Of a stretch of 64,000 nucleotides of DNA, positions 63,301-64,000 are shown one piece after another. The translations under genes were made by a program, and so were the position numbers. The notes beneath the pieces were generated by a model. That model was not told the DNA's origin and ran no database searches. It worked only from the letters and a program-made list of their open reading frames with translations. Position 1 is the first letter of the stretch. Each line of letters begins with the position of its first letter. Origin of the DNA: Bacteroidota bacterium (GTDB lineage: Bacteria; Bacteroidota; Bacteroidia; Chitinophagales; Saprospiraceae); contig JAKQJD010000356.1 in the NCBI GenBank assembly GCA_029561355.1, positions 1 through 64,000 on the forward strand, written 5' to 3'.

Positions 63301-64000
63301 TGTCTTTCAGACCGTAGGTACCTGCTGCACCGCCGTTGTTGGTAACGGTGATGGTGTAGGTCACGTTGAACGTGCCGTTGCCGGTTGGAACTGCGCTGAC
63401 GAAGTTTTTCACCATGCCAATGTTCGGCAGGTCGCCGCAGGCATCGTCAGAAATGTCGGTATCACCGTCGTTGTCCGTATCCAGCAGGGCTTTATTGTAC
63501 AGGCCCTGGTTGGGGCTGCTGCCCGGACCGTTACCCGGTACGCTGCAAGCCGTGTAAATATTGTCGCCGCCGTCGGTAGAGCCCGGAGCGAGGTTCAGGC
63601 TTACATTGTAGGTAATGGAAAATACATCCGTACCGCCGCCCACGAGGGAGGTGTTGCTGATCAGGGTAATGATGCCCGGATCTCCTGTGAAGGTATTGAA
63701 GAAGGTACCGCAGCAGATCAGACCGCCATTGTAACTACCGCTGTTGACAGTAATGTCGTTGTCGAAAGCATGGCTGTCTTTCAGCGTGTAGGTAGCCGAA
63801 GCGCCGCCGGTATTGGTTACGAAGATGTTGTAGGTCACATCGTAAGTGCCGTCCGGATTCACGGTTGCAGAAACGAAGTCCTTATGCATCGTGAGGTTCG
63901 GCAGGTCACCGCAGGCATCGTCGGTGATGTCGGCCGTGCCGTCATTGTTGGTATCCAGCGTCGAGCGGTTGTACAGACCCTGGTTCGGGCTGCTGCCAGG
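39347..64000 (-). CDS. Giant SprB-repeat T9SS surface protein (5' end outside window)
   Basis: Open for the whole 24,654 bp: 8,217 residues here, complete at the C-terminus and continuing past the window edge (37 in-frame residues precede the Met at 63889). Order from the N-terminal side: three ~150-residue DUF11-like repeats with DxDxDG calcium-type loops; SdrD-B-like domains (VWxDTDGDGVQDxGEPGIPNV) alternating with DUF11/DUF7507-like domains; 19 SprB-type repeats; more SdrD-B/DUF11; 32 further SprB-type repeats; a propeller-like region; Ig-like pieces; dockerin-like duplicated loops (DDNPSNGVTTYDLVLLEKHI, AADANRSGSITTFDVIELRK); a cohesin-like module; and a type A sorting domain (FELYQNQPNPFIDRTVVGFF...YKVSTPTDAATRTMIQTRN). 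Secreted by T9SS to the surface. SprB relatives act as gliding or attachment adhesins; the exact role here is unknown. Confidence 0.95.
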   Translation of the reverse strand, partial: PGSSPNQGLYNRSTLDTNNDGTADITDDACGDLPNLTMHKDFVSATVNPDGTYDVTYNIFVTNTGGASATYTLKDSHAFDNDITVNSGSYNGGLICCGTFFNTFTGDPGIITLISNTSLVGGGTDVFSITYNVSLNLAPGSTDGGDNIYTACSVPGNGPGSSPNQGLYNKALLDTDNDGDTDISDDACGDLPNIGMVKNFVSAVPTGNGTFNVTYTITVTNNGGAAGTYGLKDTPLFDNDVTINSGSYSGQASGAMNTSGTTTLATNAAIAAGATHTYTVLFNVSLNLAPGSPDAGDNVYTACSIPGNGPGSSPNQGLYNRSTLDTNNDGNADITDDACGDLPNLNMLKNFVSATANANGTYTVTYTITVSNNGGATGTYGLKDTPMFDNDVTINSGTFSGQASGAMNTTGTTTLAANATIAAGATHTYTVTFNVSLNLTPGSPDGGDNIYTACSVPGNGPGSNPNQGLYNLAQLDSDNDGDTDITDDACGDLPAAEIGDFVWEDTDADGVQDFGEPGIPNVTVTLTGTTNGGSPVSLTTTTDGTGHYLFSHLEAGTYKITFGTPAGGYVLTTQDLGGNDATDSDAASGTLMTINEVLTPAESNLTYDAGFYKPAAIGDFVWVDTDGDGVQDFGEPGIPNVRVTLNGTAGDGTVVLLTQFTGLNGDYLFSNLKPGTYYVNFGTPAGGYVATGKDLGGDDTKDSDADVVTGSTINEILTSGETNLTYDAGFYIPASIGDYVWIDTDLDGIQDGTETGLGNVPVTLTGTTGDGGSVNLTTTTNSSGFYIFTNLEPGTYKLTFGQPVGYFVSPLDQGGNDALDSDVNPGTLMTINEVLTSGEANMTYDAGFYVPQPAINLEKYVNGQDADNAPGVILLVPDVAPTVTFTFTVTNTGNLPLQNVVVTDNILGSICTIPTLAAGASQTCTATASAQRGLHTNIATVTGQPYNPDNNTPVGPPLDDTDPGNYTGVFINMDKTADKTVVCAGELVKYTLTTRMLGGTTGIQIRNVKATDNNVVGQMTCQGLNWSGGDLNNNCYIDFIDNNNDAASDEEFMWMYTMPVNQTLINTANDMGEVWYVDPITNVASFIGNVGNTDQVTVTVNSNNCAEIGNYVWEDTDADGVQDGTELGIPGVPVTLNGTTIDGVIVTQNTSTNGSGLYLFSGLVAGTYKITFGTPAGGYTLTGQDLGGNDNTDSDAAPGTQMTINEVLTPGESNLTYDAGFYKPASLGDYVWEDTDNDGVQDGTEVGIPNVTVSLTGTTGSGTPVNLTTTTGPNGEYHFNNLQPGTYVVTFTQPVGYTPSPVDQGGDDTKDSDANIVTGQSPPVTLTSGQSNQTIDAGFDVDCLYNPLVLTTSVTNVLCNGNSTGAIDLTVTGGHPAYTYLWSNGTTTQDLSGRTAGTYTVTVTDIKGCTKTTTATITEPSALNLTTSVTNVPCNGGSTGAIDLTVSGGTPGYTYLWSNGATTQDLSGLSAGIYTVTVTDANGCSKVTSATVNESSTLVATTTVVNVLCNGGNNGSIDLTVSGGTPGYQYLWSNNATSQDISGLTAGTYTVTVTDANGCIKTTTATVTEPPVLTASAVATNVTCFDLSNGSVNLTVGGGSPGYTFLWSNGATTEDLTGRPAGTYTVTITDTHGCTKTATATINEPAEISIAFSVVNLSCNGGSNGAIDMSVSGGTPGYTYHWSTGATTEDISGLSSSTYTITVTDANGCTKAVSILLTQPPPINPTVSVTHVTCYGGSNGAIDLSVTGGTGAYSYLWSNGTTTQDLTGVTAGTYTVTVTDANFCTKTATATINQPTEITPSTSVTNVNCNGGNNGAIDLTVTGGTPGYTYQWSTGATTQDLSGRTAGTYTVTITDLNGCTKTATATITEPPAITATAVPTNVTCFGLSNGSINLTVGGGTPGYTYLWSNGATTEDLTGRTAGTYTVTITDTHGCTKTATATITEPADIAIGFSVMNLSCNGGANGSIDLTVTGGTTPYTYLWSTGATTEDISGLTATTYTITVTDANGCTKAVSILPTQPPALNPTVVVTNVSCFGGSNGAVDLSVTGGTGAYSYLWSNGTTTQDLNGVVAGTYTVTVTDANNCTKTATATVTEPPALVLSASVTNVLCNGGSNGAIDLTVSGGSPGYTYLWSNGATTQDLTGRTAGTYSVTVTDTHGCTKTTSATITEPPALALSTAVTNVLCNGGNNGAVDLTVTGGTLPYAFAWSNGATTEDLAGRTAGTYTVTVTDANGCTKSTTATITQPTAINLTTSVTNVACNGANTGAVDLTVSGGTPGYTYLWNTGATTQDLSGLTAGTYTVTVTDANGCTKTTSATVSENSPIVLATTPVHVLCNGGNNGSIDLVVSGGTPAYTYAWTNGATTQDLNNLTAGTYTVTVTDINGCTKSATATVNEPPALTATAVPTNVTCFGMANGSVDLTVSGGTPGYTYLWSNGATTQDLTGRTAGTYTVTITDTHGCTTTATATITQPNDIQVLFSVVNLACYGGNNGAIDLTVSGGTPAYTYVWSNNATTEDISNLTSSVYTVTVTDANGCTKAVSILLTQPPQITLSTIVTNVTCNGGSNGKIDLTATGGTGVLSYLWSNGTTTQDLNGVVAGTYTVTVTDANNCTKTTSATITEPPAIVLTTSVTNILCNGGNNGAVDLTVSGGTPGYSYLWSTGATTQDLSGRTAGTYTVTVTDANGCTKTTSATITEPPVLTASAVPTPASCTGALDGSIDLTVGGGTLPYVYLWSNGATTQDLTGLGAGTYTVTVTDANGCTKTASATIIQPTITVVSAVASNCNPANNTYSVVVTVSWTNAPTNQITVTTTEGGSATISITPGSNGTQTATITGLISNGAADVDVTAAFNANCSKTFADAYDAPMSCIPAEIGNFVWNDLDGDGVQDFGEPGIPNVPVTLTGVDQLGVPVNLTTTTGPNGEYLFPNLVPGTYKVTFGQPAGFVPSAPDQGGNDNTDSDINPVTFMTPNEILTPGESNLTYDAGFFQPASIGDFVWVDTDGDGVQDFGEPGIPNVPVTLTGTTGDGTPVTLTTTTGPTGGYSFTGLEPGTYKLTFGQPAGGFIPTAADQGGNDGTDSDIDPVTFMTPTETLTSGEDNPTYDAGFFQPASIGDFVWNDLDGDGVQDFGEPGIPNVTVTLTGTTGDGTPVNLTTTTGPTGGYSFTGLEPGTYKLTFGQPVGFTTTAPDQGGNDATDSDVNPATLMTPNETLTSGENNPTYDAGFFQAAEIGNFVWNDLDGDGVQDFGEPGIPNVTVTLTGTTGDGTPVTLTTTTNGSGNYLFSGLEPGTYKLTFGTPAGGYILTGNDLGGNDQTDSDAMPGTQMTVNEVLTAGESNLTYDAGFFLPAALGDFVWNDTDGDGTQDFGEPGIPNVTVTLTGTTGDGTPVNLTTTTGPNGEYHFTNLEPGTYVVTFTTPTGYDNTEQDQGGDDTDDSDANPVTGQSPPVVLTSGETDNTIDAGYGQYDLALDKALSPGTPGPFAPGANVDFVITVTNEGGLPATNVVVTDRPQTGLTIIGFDANGSSVINNGNGTYTIPSLLEGQSVSFIVKTKINANFTGLTLTNEAEITTDDGDDIDSTPNNDVPTEDDQDDEIIPIQHTPSVDIEKYTNGQDADNAPGVIILVPNVAPIVTWTYTVTNTGTLDLTNVVVTDDHEGVIGTIPFLAAGASTTLTKTGTAIRGMYHNLGSVSGQPVDNTGTPVGTPVTDEDPSNYTGVFINMDKSADKTEICAGEEVTYTLITRMLGGAPGIEIRNVMAMDNNMPGTFVCNGQYWVSCAQNSNTLCDLDGDCVLEFVDNNNDEKSDEEFKWQYTKVINQTTVNIANDMGEVWYVDPITGAEMFVGNVGNNDEVTVTVVPNRCAEIGDFVWNDLDGNGIQNGIEPGIPNVPVTLNGTNIDGNPVTLNTTTNGTGFYLFSGLVPGTYTVTFGTPAGGYVLTAPNQGGDDTKDSDAATGTQQTAPETLIAGESNLTYDAGFFLPASIGNFVWNDTDGDGVQDFGEPGIPNVPVTLTGTTGDGTPVTLNTTTGPNGEYSFTGLEPGTYKLTFGQPAGYTPTPQDQGGNDATDSDINPGTLMTPVETLTSGENNDTYDAGFQGNASIGDFVWYDIDKDGIQDGNELGIPGINVTLTGTTVNGLPVNLTDITDGNGGYLFTNLNPGTYKVTFSSPGANYFASPADQGANDATDSDADVNTLMSPIENLTPGENNITIDAGFYVNITLDELVADVSCFGAQNGSIDLTVTGGTAPYTFVWTNGAVTEDLVNLAPGTYTVTVTDIHGFTASTTATVTQPLALTTSTIAGNVSCFGGTNGSVDLTVNGGTPGYTYLWSNGAVTQDLANVPAGTYTVTVTDSHNCSTTTQATVTQPDPLTPAVSVTNVTCFGFNNGIINLTVTGGTPGYTYVWSNGPTTEDISGLAPGTYTVTVTDSHNCVTSTSTTITEPPAIELSVTTETPSCNGSNSGAVDLTVTGGTPSFTYLWSNGATSQDLLNVTAGTYTVTVTDANGCTKTTTATVGDIDALTVTRTVTNVLCFGDATGAINATVTGGTTPYIFTWSNGANTEDLTGIVAGTYTLTVVDAHSCTATTTATVTQPTALNVTASLTPVTCFGGSDGAINLTVSGGTPAYTFTWSNGETTEDIFNLVSGEYTVTVKDMNNCAQLITRFIIQPADIVLDVNVTDVSCNGGNNGSIDLLVSGGTPGYTYLWSNGATTQDVSGLTAGNYFVTVTDSHGCTKVINGQVDQPTALDLTSTSTDVSCNGGNNGTINLTVSGGTPGYTYLWSNGAVTQDVSALTAGIYTVTVTDSKGCISTTTETVSENTTLVATTDVQNAACNGSNTGAIFLTVDGGTPNYTYLWSNGAVAQNLTNVVAGTYTVTVTDALGCKVFKTATVGQPPVLTPSAVVTNVSCNDGENGVINITVTGGTPEYTYLWSNGETTEDLNGISAGTYTVTVTDSHNCTAVLTRTVTQPTALNPTLVVTDVNCFGGTTGAIDLTVTGGTPTYTYLWSNGALTQDLNNLAEGTYTVTITDANGCTAVRERSIIQPDIIVIDAETEPVTACNGGNDGSITLFVSGGTPAYIYDWADISGVNNVKNRTNLTAGNYTVTVTDSKGCTMVKVVTVTQISGIELTATPTPTTCEDDTDGAVTLTVTGGAPGYTFHWSNNAGTQNISGLGAGNYSVTVTDQDGCTAVASATVIEPIIVLSVNVMPVSCRNGNNGAVDLVVEGGTPGYTYHWSNGSSAQDISGLTAGTYFVTVTDSQGCSKTRTAVVTQPTALVLSVVPSPVSCNGGANGGVNLSVSGATPDYTYLWSNGALTQDLNNVPAGTYMVTVTDANGCTGTTSATVTQPPVMTLTAVPTGPACIGGTNAGIILTVTGGTPNYTYLWSNGTTLKNPVNLAAGTYTVTVTDANGCTGTTSATIITSPEIVLATDVTNVLCNGGNTGSIDLTVSGGTPNFTYDWSNIPGGNNPQDNFNLVAGTYTVTVTDANTCTKTTSATVGQPPVITLSATTVKVTCNGGSNGSINLTVSGGTPGYTFQWSNGTSSEDLNNLTAGNYTVTVTDTKGCTKTLTATVGQPTPLQAFINIPTPGCQSSLGGLSATANGGTPGYTFLWSNGANTPGIFNIVPGTYTVTATDANGCTAVKTATLPNVQPLSLTATITPINCPGGSDGAINLTVSGGTGTYQYAWTASGGFFQETQDISGLSAKTYTVVVTDLTTFCTATLFRILGNPPAITLTTAVSPAGCSGANGTINLSVSGGTPGYSYNWSNNQTTQDLTGLVAGTYTVTVTDSHGCTKTSSATVLGGGTLSATATATPAGCGASNGTITVDVTGGTAPFTWTGAGNGTSQTEPFTISNLAGGTYNIVITDATGCSTNVSITVPQTNSFSVTASTTSATCFGAQDGTITVDATGGIPNYTYNWTGNNTTGNGGPINGEPFTITGLAAGNYCVTVTSGNGCTATVCATVGQPAQFTITATAAPATCVAANGSIVVDVTGGGNTAPYTWAGAGTGSTFTEPFTISGLAGGEYCITVTNANGCTAVACVTVTQSGGITATSIATPATCGDNNGTITVDVTGGTQPFSYNWLNGGTPGSGSNIVSEPFTISNLSAGMYTLTITSSNGCTTTTTATITQTSGITATATPTAAGCNGQPGKITVTVVNGSANYTYNWSGPTSGTGNSATPSFMIPNLQPGTYNVTVKDGNNCLAMVTAVVTQGQNISATATATPATCNASNGTITVDVTGGTAPFTWTGAGAGTAQTEPFTITGLNGGNHCVTITDANGCTAVACANVTTTGAITVTATVVPTPCGITASTVQVNVGGGTFPYAYNWTNTTTGATGQLSGINMPSFVITNLAAGTINITVTDANGCSANTTVTVTQFQALTISATATGPGCASSTGSATIDILTGGNSAPYTYNWSNGTATGNGTAQTEPFTVSGLAPGMYTFTVTNASNCTATTTVVVPPGGGGSLTLITKHVCAPTCAGNNGMFGISVVGGDAPYTYSWTGPVNGGPITMDTVKIEGLLPGTYTITVTAAGGCSATTVATMLPPTEMFVAAVPTCATVCGGNDGKITVGVLFGTPNYTYNWNNGEESGTGTATTDEFVIGGLTEGTYSITVTGSDGCSKVVTTAVLPISSIVATAVATGAVGCEGGSTGGIIVNISTGAGPFTYNWSNGVASGTGSTSGNMFTISDLPVGTYTITITDASGCTGSTGVSIGGNIGGVAFNDYNTDGFMSDNEPGLDSVLVYLYECNNPIPVDSVWTDANGAYVFPSLGHFPYRVEFVPVADSCYMKPAFAGVQSGTTVQFIESANCNVKVGFFYPGDYCQNAPDIAFSCFAQGKTDEVTSTVLGLVPYEAIDRTEIFGNIHANELVGSVYGLAYDRSRHYIYASAFLKRHVGLGELGLGGIYRVDFTDTINPIVVPLYTVPNVGDVTRPGDLSAPNIPSMDADAFGKIGKVGLGDIDISDDENTLWTVNLFNRTVVRVNNILTTPTSTELTITSAPNCGNGVFRPLGIKAYRNKIYVGGVCTGENNGGSAMDLTASIHEYNVKTGTWKMILNWDLHAPNYNHGDIVGSVNQNLAQCREWETWVDVYTERNLVANTGSGEPSSIFNGNFEIIGGGPTGAEFRCRGQALISDIEITREGMMVIAMMDRTGHQFGYRQHRPTTVDGNPISASPGGDIIAAYPINGVWTLENNGTVPGLNRTSLFGPNSNDGLGGGEFFYDNTRFTHLDADCGGLLYVPGEDELLGAINNPNTSEYNFGGGIVYYDLKLGNTTRNDLTLLDPTANTVGIGMANSIGDLEALCNPAPIQIGNYVWNDLNGDGVQDACEDPIPGVSVSLYDATTNALLAWTTTNSKGEYYFTGIGTPGENWTSTPGFDSLRSLTAYQIVFGTNGTSNQFNTSTSKLTISGTEYQLTIANVGAGWHPDWNDSDATIADAAGKPWNDFPAIAYTTGMAGCSDHTLDAGFLSDNLASLEACAIEAGSNLGQFNLTEADNQVDPGGNATVTYHVTAAQAQNGQASLSSPYTGADNTQIFARVLSNNGGVVVVPVSLNVNPLPVAHVGQLKVCPDVFDGMMGTFTLTNANAQVTDGVPGLTVTYYDSQSEAEAGVNPLTSPYNSATGYIWARVENASGCYDVDILQLNVLSSPGVALNIIDNTCTGANAGAIIAEITDGPANYTFTWSTGVVTGPSANSGSAINNLEAGMYTVTVKDGNGCTVVSFAEVTDAVPFSIIPIPNYGPVNAGTQIGPIVLQTTTWGADFTWTGGTSVGLPNGTATSLFPIILPFTTTVGAATVTVTATMGACSDTEEFTVSVLNNVNDDNASVAGALVTEQGEMVESGYVELQGQMPEHPNVEAIYLTEDDGHYMFDHALPLGSDYTLTPTKDDNPSNGVTTYDLVLLEKHILATELLDSPYKMIAADANRSGSITTFDVIELRKLILGIYTELPNNTSWRFVDQDYVFPEPTNPFASQFPENRSVQAIGNDHMADNFIAVKIGDVNNTALPNSMMSIEERSQGMLLFDVDDRKVKAGETFTVSFATAEQVKGYQFTLNTGDLEVLDILPGNNMDATNFAVFAAKHALTTSWSADGNATFSIRFRARTAGRISDMLEVSGSITKAEAYGRNGDKMQVGFRFHEKDGSLTLATQRFELYQNQPNPFIDRTVVGFFLPEATSATLTVYDETGRMLFTQKGDYAKGYNAVTIESKDLNANGLLYYKVSTPTDAATRTMIQTRN
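39350..39625 (-). other. T9SS type A sorting domain of the giant protein
   Basis: Last ~90 residues. Pattern ELYQNQPNPF, then VVGFFLPEATSATLTVYDETGRML, KGDYAKGYNAVTIESKDL and LLYYKVSTPTDAATRTMI. This is the usual C-terminal signal that directs proteins to the type IX secretion machinery and is removed or used for anchoring. Confidence 0.92.
39690..40580 (-). other. Dockerin-like and cohesin-like modules of the giant protein
   Basis: A carboxypeptidase-regulatory-like strand set (VAGALVTEQGEMVESGYVEL) is followed by two dockerin-type segments (NGVTTYDLVLLEKHIL and DANRSGSITTFDVIELRKLI, the second with a DxNxSG calcium loop), then IKIGDVNNTALPNS. A cohesin-like beta domain (LLFDVDDRKVKAGETFTVSF...VKGYQFTLNTGDLEVLDI) follows. 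Both halves of an interacting pair occur in one chain, as in many Bacteroidota T9SS cargos. Confidence 0.7.
42115..43884 (-). other. Propeller-like region of the giant protein
   Basis: A non-repetitive block of ~590 residues. It starts with a truncated SdrD-B-like domain (GGVAFNDYNTDGFMSDNEPG), then strand-rich segments (GLAYDRSRHYIYASAFLKRH, GDIDISDDENTLWTVNLFNRTVVRVN, GIKAYRNKIYVGGVCTGENN, ISDIEITREGMMVIAMMDRTG). This resembles a six- or seven-bladed propeller found in other SdrD-B-rich Bacteroidota proteins. It is the best candidate for a folded ligand-binding head, but no catalytic residues are seen. Confidence 0.6.
43885..46620 (-). repeat. SprB-type repeats, long subtype (11 copies)
   Basis: Eleven ~80-87-residue copies with an insertion relative to the common type. 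The core is ATATPATCxxxNGTITVDVTGG, ...TYNW...EPFTISGLAAGxYxxTVT, NGCTA. They lie on the C-terminal side of the 21 common-type copies. Divergence between neighbours is higher than in the other blocks. Confidence 0.85.
46620..51372 (-). repeat. SprB-type repeats, common subtype, block 2 (21 copies)
   Basis: Twenty-one ~75-residue copies (about 225 bp each) with the core TNVxCxGGNNGxIDLTVSGG, TPGYTYLWSNGATTQDL, AGTYTVTVTDxxGC. Individual copies differ clearly, and two (copies 12 and 17 by my count) have a lengthened middle such as WADISGVNNVKN. No obvious higher-order period was seen here, unlike block 1. Confidence 0.88.
51373..52435 (-). repeat. Three SdrD-B-like domains
   Basis: Three ~118-residue copies: IGDFVWNDLDGNGIQ / IGNFVWNDTDGDGVQ / IGDFVWYDIDKDGIQ at the start, GTYxVTFGxP in the middle and TLTSGENNxTYDAGF at the end. 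The Asp-rich loops suggest calcium binding, as known for Sdr B domains. Confidence 0.85.
53640..55395 (-). repeat. Five SdrD-B-like domains
   Basis: Five consecutive ~118-residue copies with nearly identical openings (FVWNDLDGDGVQDFGEPGIP). They lie between SprB block 1, followed by a ~100-residue spacer domain, and a DUF11 pair (52440-53635). Confidence 0.88.
55690..59975 (-). repeat. SprB-type repeats, block 1 (19 copies) with higher-order period
   Basis: Nineteen 75-residue copies with almost constant length (225 bp). Copies fall into recurring kinds in a fixed order. For example the TNVTCFxxxNGS copy followed by the FSVxNLxCxGG...TKAVSIL copy followed by the GGTGAYSYLWSNGTTTQDL copy appears at copies 4-6, 8-10 and 15-17. 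Copies 2-7 resemble 13-18. Spacing of the first kind is about 895 bp (four units) and then about 1,575 bp (seven units). Confidence 0.85.
59975..62510 (-). repeat. SdrD-B-like domains (2 + 3) around a DUF11-like pair
   Basis: Two SdrD-B-like copies (59975-60685), two DUF11/DUF7507-like domains (60690-61449; INLEKYVNGQDADNAPG and VFINMDKTADKTVVCAGE), then three SdrD-B-like copies (61450-62510). The DUF11 pair has a close twin at 52440-53635 (VDIEKYTNGQDADNAPG, VFINMDKSADKTEICAGE), so this whole module set was duplicated around SprB block 1. Confidence 0.85.
62515..64000 (-). repeat. ~150-residue DUF11-like repeats with calcium-type loops
   Basis: Three copies plus the end of a fourth cut by the window edge. 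Each runs NFVSATxNxNGTYTVTYTI, LKDTPxFDNDVTINSG, SLNLAPGSPDxGDNxYTACS, PGSSPNQGLYN, LDTNNDGDTDITDDACGDLP. The last segment is a DxNxDGxxD loop resembling calcium-binding type 3 repeats. The array clearly continues outside the window. Confidence 0.85.

Overview
The window comes from a Bacteroidota genome, most likely the Saprospiria side of the phylum. This is inferred from content, not from a marker gene. The evidence is type IX secretion (T9SS) C-terminal domains, SprB-type repeats, a seven-helix AraC regulator, an OMP_b-brl_3 outer-membrane barrel, tandem MacB/FtsX-like permeases and two-to-three grasp-with-spasm peptide loci. No rRNA, tRNA or CRISPR array was seen.

Layout. (1) 1-7.2 kb, plus strand: three large FtsX/MacB-type ABC permeases (the first cut by the window edge) and a small secreted lectin-like protein. 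Eight copies of a short palindrome sit in the gaps after or before the permeases. (2) 7.2-20.5 kb, minus strand: DinB-like protein, GlxA-type regulator, LysE exporter, leucine-rich-repeat protein, DKNYY lipoprotein, PQQ-propeller lipoprotein, NAPE-PLD-like metallo-beta-lactamase, ELWxxDGT-repeat T9SS cargo, small lipoprotein, TonB-type barrel and AraC/7TM regulator. Several intergenic gaps hold long inverted repeats, including a near-perfect 109-bp palindrome. (3) 21-22.5 kb, plus strand: a beta-propeller T9SS cargo.

(4) 23-38.5 kb is a ribosomal-peptide (graspetide-like, 'grasp-with-spasm') island with three cassettes in different states. Cassette A (plus strand, 23.1-27.8 kb) has precursor, ATP-grasp maturase, small protein, RRE/SPASM protein and a DUF6624-like exported protein. 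Its ATP-grasp gene is split by an IS5-family element with an 8-bp target duplication, and its SPASM domain has lost several cysteines. Cassette B (minus strand, 27.8-30.6 kb) is a remnant: two exported proteins and the N-terminal part of an ATP-grasp joined by deletion to the last ~120 bp of an hlyD copy. Cassette C (minus strand, 30.7-38.5 kb) looks intact: C39-peptidase ABC exporter, HTH protein, GG-leader precursor, exported DUF6624-like protein, ATP-grasp, small protein, RRE/SPASM protein and HlyD adaptor. A precursor with a double-glycine leader would be modified by GwsG/GwsS, then cleaved and exported by the C39 ABC transporter with HlyD. Cassette C's exporter could also serve cassette A.

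(5) 38.5-39.3 kb: a gene-free stretch with a (CAAA)9 microsatellite and a degenerate 21-bp tandem array. (6) 39.3-64 kb, minus strand: the 3' part of one giant gene (at least 8,217 codons here, 5' end outside the window). It encodes a T9SS-secreted surface protein made of DUF11-like, SdrD-B-like and about 52 SprB-type repeats, a propeller-like region, a dockerin-like segment and a T9SS sorting domain.
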